64,000 nt of DNA, taken from NCBI GenBank assembly GCA_003249015.1, contig QBLS01000018.1, positions 1 to 64,000 of the forward strand, read 5' to 3'. The notes under the pieces are model-generated. The model saw only the letters and a list, made by a program, of their open reading frames with translations, searched no databases and was not told the origin of the DNA. The DNA comes from Pseudanabaena sp. (GTDB lineage Bacteria > Cyanobacteriota > Cyanobacteriia > Pseudanabaenales > Pseudanabaenaceae). Shown here one piece after another: positions 26,267 through 35,011 of the stretch. How positions within the stretch are numbered: position 1 is the first letter of the stretch; every line of letters begins with the position of its first letter. A program made the position numbers and the translations under genes.

Positions 26267-26284
26267 TATACAACTTGTTGTATA
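26267..26284. promoter_or_regulatory. Perfect palindrome TATACAACTTGTTGTATA, probable PadR operator
   Basis: The 18-bp exact palindrome lies 42 bases upstream of padR and follows TTGACA (26261-26266). A second inverted pair, ATAAAAC...GTTTTAT (26282-26311), adjoins it. Position and symmetry suggest a dimeric regulator site; binding is inferred. Confidence 0.65.
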
Positions 26285-26373
26285 AAACTAATTTTATAAA
26301 GTTGGTTTTATATGGCTATCTAGTTTTGGTAGTTAATTTCATCAAGTAACTAGGCACAATTAAATATGAAACC

Positions 26374-26416
26374 CTAAAACCTGTGGCATACGCGCAGCGT
26401 GCGCCACAGGTTTTAG
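26374..26416. repeat. Hairpin CTAAAACCTGTGGC family
   Basis: CTAAAACCTGTGGC pairs with GCCACAGGTTTTAG around GCGCAGCG. The left flank CTAGGC(A/G)CAATTAAATAT is shared with the copy at 36.27 kb and closely with that at 57.12 kb. Confidence 0.75.
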
Positions 26417-26507
26417 ATCTGGTTTTTAATAAGCACTTTGAGTTTTAGGGATGTTCTAGCAGATTATCCCTCACAACCGCCGCAGAGCAAATTACACATA
26501 GCAGATC

Positions 26508-27824
26508 ATGAATACAGAGAAAATCAGCAGCATCGGTTGGCAGCGCAACTCTTGGATTAGCATTGTTGCGAGTGGTTTGGTTGTAGTAGGTACAGGAGTT
26601 ATTCTTTATCAACGTTTTGTGCTTTCAGAACAGCCTGCCCTAACAAAACCCCTGACTGTATCTACCGTCAAACTTGCACCTGTGAATTCCTACAACATCA
26701 CGCGCTATTACACAGGCGAAGTCGTAGCGACAAGGCGCACCGATCTGGGATTTGAGCGTGCTGGCAAAGTAATTGAAGTTCTCTACGATCGCGGACAGAT
26801 TGTCGAGGCGGGAGCCGTAATTGCCAGATTAGATACACAAAATCTACAGGCACAATTATCTCAATTAGAGGCGCAGAGATTACGCGCCTTGGCGCAGTTA
26901 CAGGAATTGCAGAATGGTTCACGGCGGGAAGTAATTGCATCGGCTCGATCGCAGGTTTCTGATTTAGAAAATCAATTGCGCCTAGCCAATACTCGGAGCC
27001 AGCGACGGGAATCGCTATATCAAGAAGGGGCAGTGAGCAAAGAGCAGTTTGAAGAAGTTGCCTTTAATCGTGATGCCTTGGCGGATCGCTTGGCGGCGGC
27101 GCGAAGTCAATTGGAAGAAGTCCAAAATGGCGCGAGAATTGAGCAGATCAATGCTCAAGCGGCGGCGGTGGCTCAGATCGAAGCTAGTATTCTGGATTTA
27201 GAAATCACGATTGCCAAGAGTAATTTAACGGCTCCCTTTCGGGGTGTCATCGGTGAGCGCAATCTTGATGAAGGCAGCGTCGCACAGGCGGGACAAGCGA
27301 TCGTGCGGCTAGTGGAAGCGGTAAATCCAGAGCTAGAGATCGGTGTACCTTTTGCAGTGGCGGCGACTCTGAGAGTGGGCAGTAGTCAAACTGTGGAGAT
27401 TGGCGATCGCACTTATGCCGCGACCGTGATCGCTATTAAGCCTGAAACTAATCTGCAAACCCGAACTAGTACAGTGGTTTTAAAATTGCAAAGTTCTAGT
27501 CAAGGGTCGAAGAAAGCAAGTGCCAATACCGCTAATTTTGCTATGCCCAAATCGGGCGAAATTGCCCGCCTGAAAGTATCACAAACTGAGCAGATACAGG
27601 GCTTTTGGTTGCCGACCACAGCCCTCTCTAGGGGTGAGCGTGGATTGTGGTCATGTTTTGCGATCGCCCGTGATGGGGATGCCTATCGCGTCGAAAAGCG
27701 GGATGTGGAAGTTCTACACACGGAAGGCGATCGCGTTCTCGTCAGAGGTACTATTTCTGCCAATGAAGAAGTTGTCAGCAGTGGTACACAGCGCTTAGTT
27801 AATGGACAAACGGTAACTAAATAA
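26508..27824 (+). CDS. RND efflux periplasmic adaptor (HlyD/AcrA family)
   Basis: The 438-residue protein has an N-terminal anchor helix (residues 15-35), a lipoyl half (YYTGEVVATRRTDLGFERAGKVIEVLYDRGQ), a long coiled-coil hairpin (residues about 105-230, rich in Gln/Ala/Arg), the second lipoyl half (LTAPFRGVIGERNLDEGSVAQ) and beta-barrel/membrane-proximal domains. It bridges an inner-membrane RND pump to an outer-membrane channel. The RND pump gene starts 149 bases later across a repeat; no TolC-like channel gene is in the window. Regulation by the divergent PadR is likely. Confidence 0.9.
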   Translation: MNTEKISSIGWQRNSWISIVASGLVVVGTGVILYQRFVLSEQPALTKPLTVSTVKLAPVNSYNITRYYTGEVVATRRTDLGFERAGKVIEVLYDRGQIVEAGAVIARLDTQNLQAQLSQLEAQRLRALAQLQELQNGSRREVIASARSQVSDLENQLRLANTRSQRRESLYQEGAVSKEQFEEVAFNRDALADRLAAARSQLEEVQNGARIEQINAQAAAVAQIEASILDLEITIAKSNLTAPFRGVIGERNLDEGSVAQAGQAIVRLVEAVNPELEIGVPFAVAATLRVGSSQTVEIGDRTYAATVIAIKPETNLQTRTSTVVLKLQSSSQGSKKASANTANFAMPKSGEIARLKVSQTEQIQGFWLPTTALSRGERGLWSCFAIARDGDAYRVEKRDVEVLHTEGDRVLVRGTISANEEVVSSGTQRLVNGQTVTK

Positions 27825-27833
27825 AACGTAAAA

Positions 27834-27934
27834 CCCTCACCCCCCCAGCCCCCTCTCCCATCAAGGGAGAGGGGGAGTAAGACTATTTCTTGTTCCCCTC
27901 TCCCCTTTTGGGAGAGGGGCTAGGGGTGAGGGCT
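27834..27934. repeat. CCCTCACCCC-family inverted repeat, copy 2
   Basis: The element starts CCCTCACCCCCCCAGCCCC and ends GGGGTGAGGGCT, with inner TCTCCC...GGGAGA arms. It lies between the adaptor and pump genes. Confidence 0.8.
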
Positions 27935-27973
27935 TAATTTAGACAAACTTACAGCCGCTAGGTTAGGCAAGCT

Positions 27974-30900
27974 ATGGCACAACTATTCTTTCGTAATCTC
28001 CGCCTATTAGTCTTGGTCATTTTTTTGATCGTGGCTTGGGGAACTGTCAACTATGAATCTTTACCGCGATTAGAAGATCCTGAACTGACATCCCGTTTTG
28101 CACTGATTACCACTTTTCTCCCAGGTGGCACTGCCGAGCGTACTGAAACCTTAGTCACTGATCCCATCGAAGAGAAGATTGCTGAAATCTCTGAAATTAA
28201 GACCTATGAATCAACCTCAAGGACAGGGGTATCGGCGATTTCTATAGATCTTTTGGATAGCGTTAGTCGAAGTCAAGTGCCTCTAGTTTGGTCGCGAGTG
28301 CGCGATAAATTGCGCGATGTCCGCGCCACTCTCCCCGCCGAAGCAACGGAACCAGAACTAGACGAGGGTGAGGTGCGGGGCTACGCATTGCTAACTTCCA
28401 TTAATTGGGATCAGGATAGTCCACCCAACTATGCAATTTTGCGGCGTAGAGCTGAAGTGTTAGAAACTTCGCTCAAGGCGATATCAGGAACCGATGAAGC
28501 CCAAATTTTTGGTGCGCCCGATGAAGAGATTGCCGTAGAAGTGAATACCAGTAGTCTCGCTAGTTTGGGCATTACCACTGCTGAACTCGCTAACCAAATC
28601 CAACAAAGCGATGCCAAGACCTCCGCAGGACAGTTTCGGGGTGAGAATAATTTACTTTACGAAGTGAAGGGTGAACTGGACACATTGAGTCGTCTGCAAC
28701 AGATTCCGATCCGATGCCCATCCTGTCAATCTAATCGTGATTTTCGCCTATTGGGTGATATCGCGACTGTCAGTAAAGGGATTGCCATGCCGCCCACAGA
28801 ATTGGCGATCGCCAAGGGCAAACCTGCGATTATGATTGGAGTCTATGTACAGCCGCAATATCGCCTCGATCGCTGGTCAGTCGATGCTCAAAAAGTGCTT
28901 AGAGAATTTCAAGCGGATTTGCCAAAGGGACTCAGTTTAGAAGTTGTCTTCGATCAAAGTCGATATGTGACAGCAAGATTAAATAATTTAATTAGTAATC
29001 TGCTATCGGGCGCGTTAATTCTATTTGTAATCTGCATCTTGATGATGGGTTGGCAACAGGCGGTCGTTGTGCAAATTGCCTTGCCCCTTTGTGTGGCGAT
29101 CGCCTTAATTGGCATGGGGCTTTTAGGCATTCCCTTACATCAGATGTCAGTAACGGGGCTAATTGTTGCTTTAGGGATTCTCATTGATAACGCGATTATT
29201 TTAGTCGATGAAATGAATATGCGAATCAAGCAAGGAATGCCCCTTGAAGAAGCAATTCTCGATACAGTTCAGTATTTGCGAGCGCCACTATTTGGCGGCA
29301 CATTAACCACAGTTTTCTCATTTGCCCCAATCGCATTACTGCCTGGAGCTGTGGGCGAATTTGTGGGGACAATTGGACTGAATGTGATTTTGGCAGTTAT
29401 GGCTTCCCTTGTCGTTGCCCTGACGATTACCCCAGCGATCGCCGCCATTGTCTATCGCTGGAGTCATCAACGCTCTTTTACAACTAATGGCATCATCTAT
29501 CAGGCGATCGGTAATCGCCGATGGTTACAGACAGGATTCGCCAATCAAGGCTTAACTCGATGGTATCGGCGATCACTAAACTGGGCGCTGAGCCATCCGA
29601 AAAAGGCGATCGCGATTAACCTAATTCCCGCTTTCATTGGCTTTGCGCTGATGAGTACCCTCAGTTTGCAGTTCTTTCCACCTGCCGATCGCGAACAGCT
29701 TACCTTAGAGCTAGAGATGCCCGCCGCCAGTTCTCTCAACCAAATTCAAAAGCTGACTCAAGATGTGGAAAGGCAGTTACGGACTCACCCAGAGATCCAG
29801 CAGGTGCATTGGATGCTAGGGCGGAGCGCTCCCAAGGTTTACTACAACCAAATCACAAATCGTGAGAATGACAGCAGCTTTGCCAATGCGATCTTGCAAA
29901 CTCAAGGCGTTGCTCCTAACAAACTCATTCAAGATATCCAAATAGAAATGAATGCCGCCTTTCCTGCGGCGCGGGTATTGGTGCGTCAATTTGAGCAGGG
30001 TCCGCCCTTTGAAGCCCCGATTGAATTGCAGGTTTATGGCAATGATGTTGATGTTCTGCAAAATATTAGTGAGCAGTTGCGATCGCTATTGGTGCAGTTA
30101 CCATCGATCACCCATGTGCGAACTCGCTTAACTGATCGCTTCCCCCAACTCGCCTTACAGGTTGACGAACCCGAAGCGCGATCGCGGGGTCTAAGTCGGC
30201 GCGACATCGCTCAACAGTTAAACAGTGCCACTGAGGGCATCCGTGGCGGCACGATTCTCGAAGATACAGAAGAGATTCCTGTGCGCGTCAGATTTAGCGA
30301 TCGCGAACGTGCCGACCTCAATCAACTGCAATCGACCAGTATTTTGCCCAGCGATCGCAATGGCTATATTCCCCTAGAAACCATCAGCACCCTCACCCTC
30401 GAAGCTAAAAATGCGGCGATCACCCGTAAAAATGGGCGGCGAGTCAGCACCGTCGAAGGCTACCTCACGGCAGGAACCATCCCCAGCCAAGCTCTAGCCG
30501 AATTTCGCTCCATCCTCGCCAAGCAGTTTCAACTGCCCCAAGGCTACAGCTTAGAGTTTGGTGGCGAAGAAGCCGAACGCACTAGCGCCACGGGTGGACT
30601 GTTAGGCTATAGCATCGTTTTAGGAATCGCCCTTGTGGTTACGTTAGTTTTGTCGATGGATTCCTTTGCTTTAGCAGGATTGATCGGCATTGTCGCAATT
30701 CTCTCCGTGGGATTAGGTGGACTATCCCTCTGGCTATTTAACTATCCCTTTGGCTTCAACCCAATTATTGGCACTGTTGGTCTAGTCGGTGTGGCAGTGA
30801 ATGATTCTATTACCGTGCTGACTGCCCTCAAAACCGATCCCAAGTCACAAACAGGCGATCGCCAAGCCATGATCGAGGTGATTCTTCACACCACTCGCCA

Positions 30901-31105
30901 TGTTCTCACCACCACCTTCACCACGATGGCAGGTTTTTTACCCTTAATTCTATCGGGCGGCGGCTTCTGGCCACCCCTCTCAGTGGTCATTGCGGGTGGG
31001 GTATTTGGCGCAACCTTTCTGGCGCTCTACTTCATTCCCTGTATCTATTTACTGTACATAAATAAAAATACAGTCAGTTTGAAATATACAAATCATGCTG
31101 TGTAA
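27974..31105 (+). CDS. RND family efflux permease (AcrB/CzcA superfamily)
   Basis: The 1043-residue protein has the full RND layout: helix 1, a large periplasmic loop, helices 2-6 (about residues 335-490, with GILIDNAIILVDEMN in helix 4), helix 7, a second loop and helices 8-12 (VGVAVNDSITVLTAL near the end). It begins in the middle of a typical AcrB start, somewhat short at the N-terminus. It exports drugs or other small molecules using protons; the substrate is unknown. Oddly, the first periplasmic loop contains RCPSCQSN near residue 247, a CxxC pair uncommon in this family. Confidence 0.92.
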   Translation: MAQLFFRNLRLLVLVIFLIVAWGTVNYESLPRLEDPELTSRFALITTFLPGGTAERTETLVTDPIEEKIAEISEIKTYESTSRTGVSAISIDLLDSVSRSQVPLVWSRVRDKLRDVRATLPAEATEPELDEGEVRGYALLTSINWDQDSPPNYAILRRRAEVLETSLKAISGTDEAQIFGAPDEEIAVEVNTSSLASLGITTAELANQIQQSDAKTSAGQFRGENNLLYEVKGELDTLSRLQQIPIRCPSCQSNRDFRLLGDIATVSKGIAMPPTELAIAKGKPAIMIGVYVQPQYRLDRWSVDAQKVLREFQADLPKGLSLEVVFDQSRYVTARLNNLISNLLSGALILFVICILMMGWQQAVVVQIALPLCVAIALIGMGLLGIPLHQMSVTGLIVALGILIDNAIILVDEMNMRIKQGMPLEEAILDTVQYLRAPLFGGTLTTVFSFAPIALLPGAVGEFVGTIGLNVILAVMASLVVALTITPAIAAIVYRWSHQRSFTTNGIIYQAIGNRRWLQTGFANQGLTRWYRRSLNWALSHPKKAIAINLIPAFIGFALMSTLSLQFFPPADREQLTLELEMPAASSLNQIQKLTQDVERQLRTHPEIQQVHWMLGRSAPKVYYNQITNRENDSSFANAILQTQGVAPNKLIQDIQIEMNAAFPAARVLVRQFEQGPPFEAPIELQVYGNDVDVLQNISEQLRSLLVQLPSITHVRTRLTDRFPQLALQVDEPEARSRGLSRRDIAQQLNSATEGIRGGTILEDTEEIPVRVRFSDRERADLNQLQSTSILPSDRNGYIPLETISTLTLEAKNAAITRKNGRRVSTVEGYLTAGTIPSQALAEFRSILAKQFQLPQGYSLEFGGEEAERTSATGGLLGYSIVLGIALVVTLVLSMDSFALAGLIGIVAILSVGLGGLSLWLFNYPFGFNPIIGTVGLVGVAVNDSITVLTALKTDPKSQTGDRQAMIEVILHTTRHVLTTTFTTMAGFLPLILSGGGFWPPLSVVIAGGVFGATFLALYFIPCIYLLYINKNTVSLKYTNHAV

Positions 31106-31145
31106 TATAGCAAAGCAAGAGTTAGCTAGTACAAATCAAAACCCT

Positions 31146-31186
31146 AGAAGATGAGTGGCGGCGCGAAGCGCCGCCACTCATCTTCT
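31146..31186. repeat. Perfect hairpin, 19-bp arms, GGCGGCGC core
   Basis: AGAAGATGAGT plus GGCGGCGC pairs exactly across the loop GAA, 40 bases after the RND pump stop. The rest of the 499-base gap to 31604 is AT-rich leader of the RNA-binding protein gene; no other feature was seen. Confidence 0.85.
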
Positions 31187-31604
31187 GGTTTTATGTCCTA
31201 AGCAAACCTTGCTTTGCTATACGGTTTAGAGTAAGAGAGGCTAGGCTTAAAAGACTTTCACAGAAGTACTTTCAAGCTTTTTTCAAGGGCTTAAATTATC
31301 GCAAAACATTGTAGTGTCAATACAGTAATAGGCTGATATGAGGAGCGCTCTAAACCGATACCTTTTCAGGATTAGTCAAATTTGATACTTTCATTACATT
31401 TTTGTTGCAAGGTCAAGCGTTTTGTGTGTTATGTTGTTACATGGCATTAGAATGCCAAATTAATTTGGTTAATCGCAGGTAGCACCTAATCAATAGATTC
31501 AACTTAATTTAGCAAGTTGCAAATAAGTCTTCTAAACAATTTTTTTGTATCGGCTGCTCCACTCACCTGCTGAAGATTTCATAGCTTAGAGGTTTTCTAC
31601 TATC

Positions 31605-32123
31605 ATGTCCATTCGCCTTTATGTTGGCAACTTGCCAGCAGAATTAGATCGCCAAGCTCTAGAAAAAATTTTCAATGAATCAGGTGATTCAGTGTCCCTA
31701 AAGGTCATAACTGATCGCAAAACTGGCAAATGCCGTGGTTTTGGGTTCGTGACCGTGGGTACTGATGAGGTTGCCGATACAGTCATTGAAAAATTTAATG
31801 GTTATGACTTTAATGGCGCTGTCCTCAAATTAGAAAAAGCTTTACCTCGTACAAAGGGCAAAGCTGAAGATGGTTCTGATTTGGAAGATGGTGCTGATGA
31901 ATCTCCCAGAGAAGACAGTGAGTCCCCAGTAGTTAGTAATGTTGCTGCACCAGTTAAAGCTGGCGCTGGCGCAAAGCGCAAAAAGCGTAGCAACAATAAA
32001 AAGACTACTGGTACTACATCTACTACTACCTCTAATGAGGCGCATCAACCCGATCCACGCTGGGCGCAAGATCTAGAGCGACTCAAGCAACAGCTACTAG
32101 CCGCTCAAGGCGCAGCTAAATAG
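31605..32123 (+). CDS. RRM-type RNA-binding protein with basic C-terminal tail
   Basis: Residues 1-82 are one RNA recognition motif with RNP2 LYVGNLP (residues 5-11) and RNP1 KCRGFGFVTV (residues 44-53), as in cyanobacterial cold-induced Rbp proteins. The C-terminal half differs from the usual short Gly-rich tail. It is acidic (LEDGADESPREDSES), then Lys-rich (KRKKRSNNKK), then Thr/Ser-rich, ending in a helix. A leader of up to ~400 bases precedes it, which would allow cold or RNA-level control, but no specific element was recognised. A shared terminator follows. Confidence 0.9.
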   Translation: MSIRLYVGNLPAELDRQALEKIFNESGDSVSLKVITDRKTGKCRGFGFVTVGTDEVADTVIEKFNGYDFNGAVLKLEKALPRTKGKAEDGSDLEDGADESPREDSESPVVSNVAAPVKAGAGAKRKKRSNNKKTTGTTSTTTSNEAHQPDPRWAQDLERLKQQLLAAQGAAK

Positions 32124-32145
32124 CTCTTTGGGTTAGCTTACATTC

Positions 32146-32190
32146 ATGACAAAGGGGCGACTTCACTAGATGAAGTCGCCCCTTTGTCAT
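32146..32190. terminator. Bidirectional terminator between rbp and the DUF218 gene
   Basis: ATGACAAAGGGGCGACTTCA pairs exactly with its complement around CTAGA. It reaches 4 bases into the 3' end of the minus-strand gene, including its stop codon, so one hairpin serves both convergent genes. Confidence 0.85.
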
Positions 32191-33518
32191 GTTACGGGTG
32201 GTGCTGACTTGGGGAAATATGGTCTTTCGTCGGTTAAAGGAGGACGCAACCAGAATCGCAGGGTATAAAATATCAGCTCTTTAACTTCAGTCCAGACGCG
32301 CTCAGATCGGACAAAAGATTCAGCATTAAATAGAAAATATTTTGGTTTGAGATCAAACCTTGTTCCAATCGGCCAGGGACATTGTGTCGAAAGGTCAGTA
32401 CGACTGTCCGAAGGGTAGGTTGCCGTTGTCAGCGAAGTGTTGAGATCTTGATTTCTAAAGGATAGATATGTGCGTGTCGCCTCAATGGGCGAAGTGATGG
32501 CAAGGATTCTTCTACTATTGCGAGGGTCTTCCCGTAGCAGCCTGTTTTTTTCCATTGATTTAATTAGCCTGCTAATTTCATCTCCACTACTGCGGATAGA
32601 ACGTCCCGATGGCTCAATGATGATAAATTGCTTGATCTCGGCTATGTTTGGCAAGCTCGTCAAGGCTGCACACATTTGATCAGCTTCTGTGAGATCGATC
32701 TTGGGTAGAGCCTCAGTGGATGTTTCGGCTGGCTTAGTAAAGTAAGCTTCGTAACGAGGATCATAGCGTAGCCCTCCTGTATTGGCGATTCCTGTTTGTC
32801 CTGCGATCGCTGTTCTTACTTCTTCTTTGGAGCGATTTTCGGACTCTGGATCAATTAAACAGGGATAGCCTTTGGTGGGTGGATAGGTAGTACGTCGCCC
32901 ACCACTGAGAATAATCAGGGGCTTTTGTTGAGAGTCAGCGGCATTCCAAAGTCTGACTGCTTCTTGAATGCGAGGTTCGTAGGGAGGATTTTCAGCTAAG
33001 ACCACAAATAGATCATAAATACCGAGTTTAAAGTCGGCTAATTCTTGTTCAGAAAGATTGCGTACTGGTCGTCGATAGGACTGCTCAACAGCATTCGCAC
33101 CCTGCTGCTCGAGGTAGCAGGTAAATAACTCAGAAGTGGCGTTATTTGTGGCGATCGCAAATATCAGTAAAATAATCAGAGACTCTCTAGTGACAGCATT
33201 AACTTTGTCAACAGCATTTTTATTGTCAACTTTCTCACCACTCTTAATTTTGAGGTCTTTAAGTCGAAACCAGTAATTAAGAACCATTAACAGCAGGATA
33301 ATTCCTGTTAAGGTGAAGGGAAATGAAAGGAAATCGACAACTATCTTGGGGATTGGGTCTTCAACAAATCTAAAGTTAGCGAAAATAATTGCTACTAAAG
33401 CTGTAAAGATAACTAGCCCAAAAACACGAAACCAGTCCTTAGGAATTGCCTTAAACAGAATAATAAAGACTGGAACGGCAATGATCCAAATCAGAATATT
33501 GGTTAATAGATCAAACAC
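32187..33518 (-). CDS. Membrane protein with YdcF/ElyC-like DUF218 domain
   Basis: The 443-residue protein has four or so N-terminal membrane helices (residues 1-25, 30-50, 60-85, about 110-130). A DUF218-type domain follows from about residue 165: LFVVLAENPPYEPRIQEAVRLW, LIILSGGRRTTYPPT, FIIIEPSGRSIRSSGDE and RRILAITSPIEATRTYLSF. In YdcF/SanA/ElyC proteins these segments form a Rossmann-like fold linked to cell-envelope integrity. Long inserts distinguish this member. No operon partner is evident; lipA is divergent. Confidence 0.65.
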   Translation of the reverse strand: MFDLLTNILIWIIAVPVFIILFKAIPKDWFRVFGLVIFTALVAIIFANFRFVEDPIPKIVVDFLSFPFTLTGIILLLMVLNYWFRLKDLKIKSGEKVDNKNAVDKVNAVTRESLIILLIFAIATNNATSELFTCYLEQQGANAVEQSYRRPVRNLSEQELADFKLGIYDLFVVLAENPPYEPRIQEAVRLWNAADSQQKPLIILSGGRRTTYPPTKGYPCLIDPESENRSKEEVRTAIAGQTGIANTGGLRYDPRYEAYFTKPAETSTEALPKIDLTEADQMCAALTSLPNIAEIKQFIIIEPSGRSIRSSGDEISRLIKSMEKNRLLREDPRNSRRILAITSPIEATRTYLSFRNQDLNTSLTTATYPSDSRTDLSTQCPWPIGTRFDLKPKYFLFNAESFVRSERVWTEVKELIFYTLRFWLRPPLTDERPYFPKSAPPVT

Positions 33519-33552
33519 TATCCCTCCAAAATTCTCTAGTACAAGCTTTCAA

Positions 33553-33608
33553 AAAACCGATTTTGAGGTTTTTAGCACCGAAGCCACTAAAAACCCCAAA
33601 ATCGGTTT
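33553..33608. repeat. Inverted repeat AAACCGATTTTG
   Basis: AAACCGATTTTGAGGTTTTTAG pairs nearly perfectly with CTAAAAACCCCAAAATCGGTTT around CACCGAAGCCA, in the divergent gap upstream of the DUF218 gene. Confidence 0.75.
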
Positions 33609-33768
33609 CATAATGAGAATTGCTGAGAGTTTTCAATTCAGTTGCAATGTCAGTGCAATATGCTAGTCAATAGGGTTACAGATGTAAAGCGTTTTATCAG
33701 CTTTTATAAGATTTTTTCTGGCTATTTCCGCTATTCCTAGTAAATTCACAATTTTTGCACTATTTCCT

Positions 33769-34626
33769 ATGTCGGTTAAAGAAGAGTTACGTTTACCCAG
33801 TTGGCTACGCCCCCAGATCGGCAAAGCTGATGAAATCTCTGAGGTGCAGCAAATAATCAAGCAGCGTGGGATTCACACAATCTGCGAAGAGGGGCGCTGT
33901 CCAAATCGTGCTGAATGCTATTCCCAAAAGACGGCAACCTTTTTGCTGATGGGTCCAACCTGTACCCGTGCCTGTGGATTTTGCCAAGTTGATAAAGGAC
34001 ATCAACCGATGCCCTTAGATCCTGATGAAGCTATTAAGGTGGCTGAGGCTGTCAATTTGTTGGGCTTAGACTATGTGGTGCTGACTTCAGTGGCAAGGGA
34101 TGATTTGGCGGATCAGGGGGCTTCAGTATTTGTGGAGACGATCGCGGCGATTAGACGATCGCGTCCCCATGCCAAGATTGAGGTGCTAACTCCTGACTTT
34201 CGAGGCGATCGCCGTTGGGTGGAGATGGTTACTTTGGCGAAACCAGTTTGCTATAACCACAATATTGAGACGGTGAAAAGGTTACAGGGCAAAGTAAGGC
34301 GCGGAGCAAAGTACGATCGCACTCTGTCAGTTTTAGAAATGGTCAAAGAGATCGATGCTCAAGTGATTACCAAGTCGGGGCTGATGGTCGGACATGGGGA
34401 AACTGTGGAGGAGTTGACAGAAACTATGCAAGATCTGTATGCGGTGGGTTGCAGCTCACTGACAATTGGGCAGTATTTGCGTCCATCCTTGGAGCATTTA
34501 CCCGTGATTAAATATTGGACTCCCGATGAGTTTGAAGAGTTAGGGGCGATCGCGAAGCAGATTGGATTTACCCATGTGCGATCAGGCGCTTTGGTGCGTA
34601 GCTCCTATCACGCGGGGCAAGTTTAA
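33769..34626 (+). CDS. lipA: Lipoyl synthase
   Basis: The 285-residue radical-SAM enzyme has both required cysteine sets: C-x4-C-x5-C in [12 protein letters not shown] (auxiliary cluster) and CTRACGFC (CxxxCxxC, SAM cluster). RSSYHAG at the end carries the serine that ligates the auxiliary cluster. It inserts two sulfurs into octanoyl groups on lipoate-dependent enzymes. Length and start ([16 protein letters not shown]) fit the family. Confidence 0.96.
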   Translation: MSVKEELRLPSWLRPQIGKADEISEVQQIIKQRGIHTICEEGRCPNRAECYSQKTATFLLMGPTCTRACGFCQVDKGHQPMPLDPDEAIKVAEAVNLLGLDYVVLTSVARDDLADQGASVFVETIAAIRRSRPHAKIEVLTPDFRGDRRWVEMVTLAKPVCYNHNIETVKRLQGKVRRGAKYDRTLSVLEMVKEIDAQVITKSGLMVGHGETVEELTETMQDLYAVGCSSLTIGQYLRPSLEHLPVIKYWTPDEFEELGAIAKQIGFTHVRSGALVRSSYHAGQV

Positions 34627-34683
34627 AGAATAATGGCAGAGCTTCGCGCCGCTATTACTTACCAATCCTAAATGAGTTGTAAG

Positions 34684-34736
34684 AGGCTTCGACTCCGCTC
34701 AGCCAGCAGTACAGGTTGGCTGAGCGGAGTCGAAGC
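34684..34736. repeat. GGCTTCGACTCCGCTCAGCC inverted repeat
   Basis: The core of the MITE-like family, arms of 20 bases, centre AGCAGTACAGGTT. It sits in the 385-base gap between convergent lipA and purK. That gap also holds the hairpin at 34925 and otherwise no supported gene. Confidence 0.85.
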
Positions 34737-34924
34737 CCTACTTTTGTATGGACAAAAAAATAGCGGGCAATGGCAACGTCAAGTAAATCCATTTCCCGCT
34801 AACTCTTGTTCAATGAAACAATTGAGACGCATACATAACTTCCCACGAAGCGAAAACGGTTTTCATCAGCTAAAGCGCTTATTTGAAAAGCTTTCTGATT
34901 CAGCATTTTGGCTTGACCTGTAGA

Positions 34925-34961
34925 AAATAGCAGTGCGCGGCGAAGCCGCGCACTGCTATTT
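34925..34961. terminator. Perfect hairpin AAATAGCAGTGCGCGGC
   Basis: Arms of 17 bases with loop GAA. It belongs to the GC-core family and lies 50 bases beyond the purK stop. Confidence 0.75.
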
Positions 34962-35011
34962 CTTGGGTTTATTAAAAGTGGCAGCACTTCGCACTGTCAC
35001 TTTTAATCTGG

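Noticed and set aside
34741-34923. Short ORFs in both strands between lipA and purK
   Set aside because: They start in the repeat at 34684 or lack a ribosome site and recognisable sequence.
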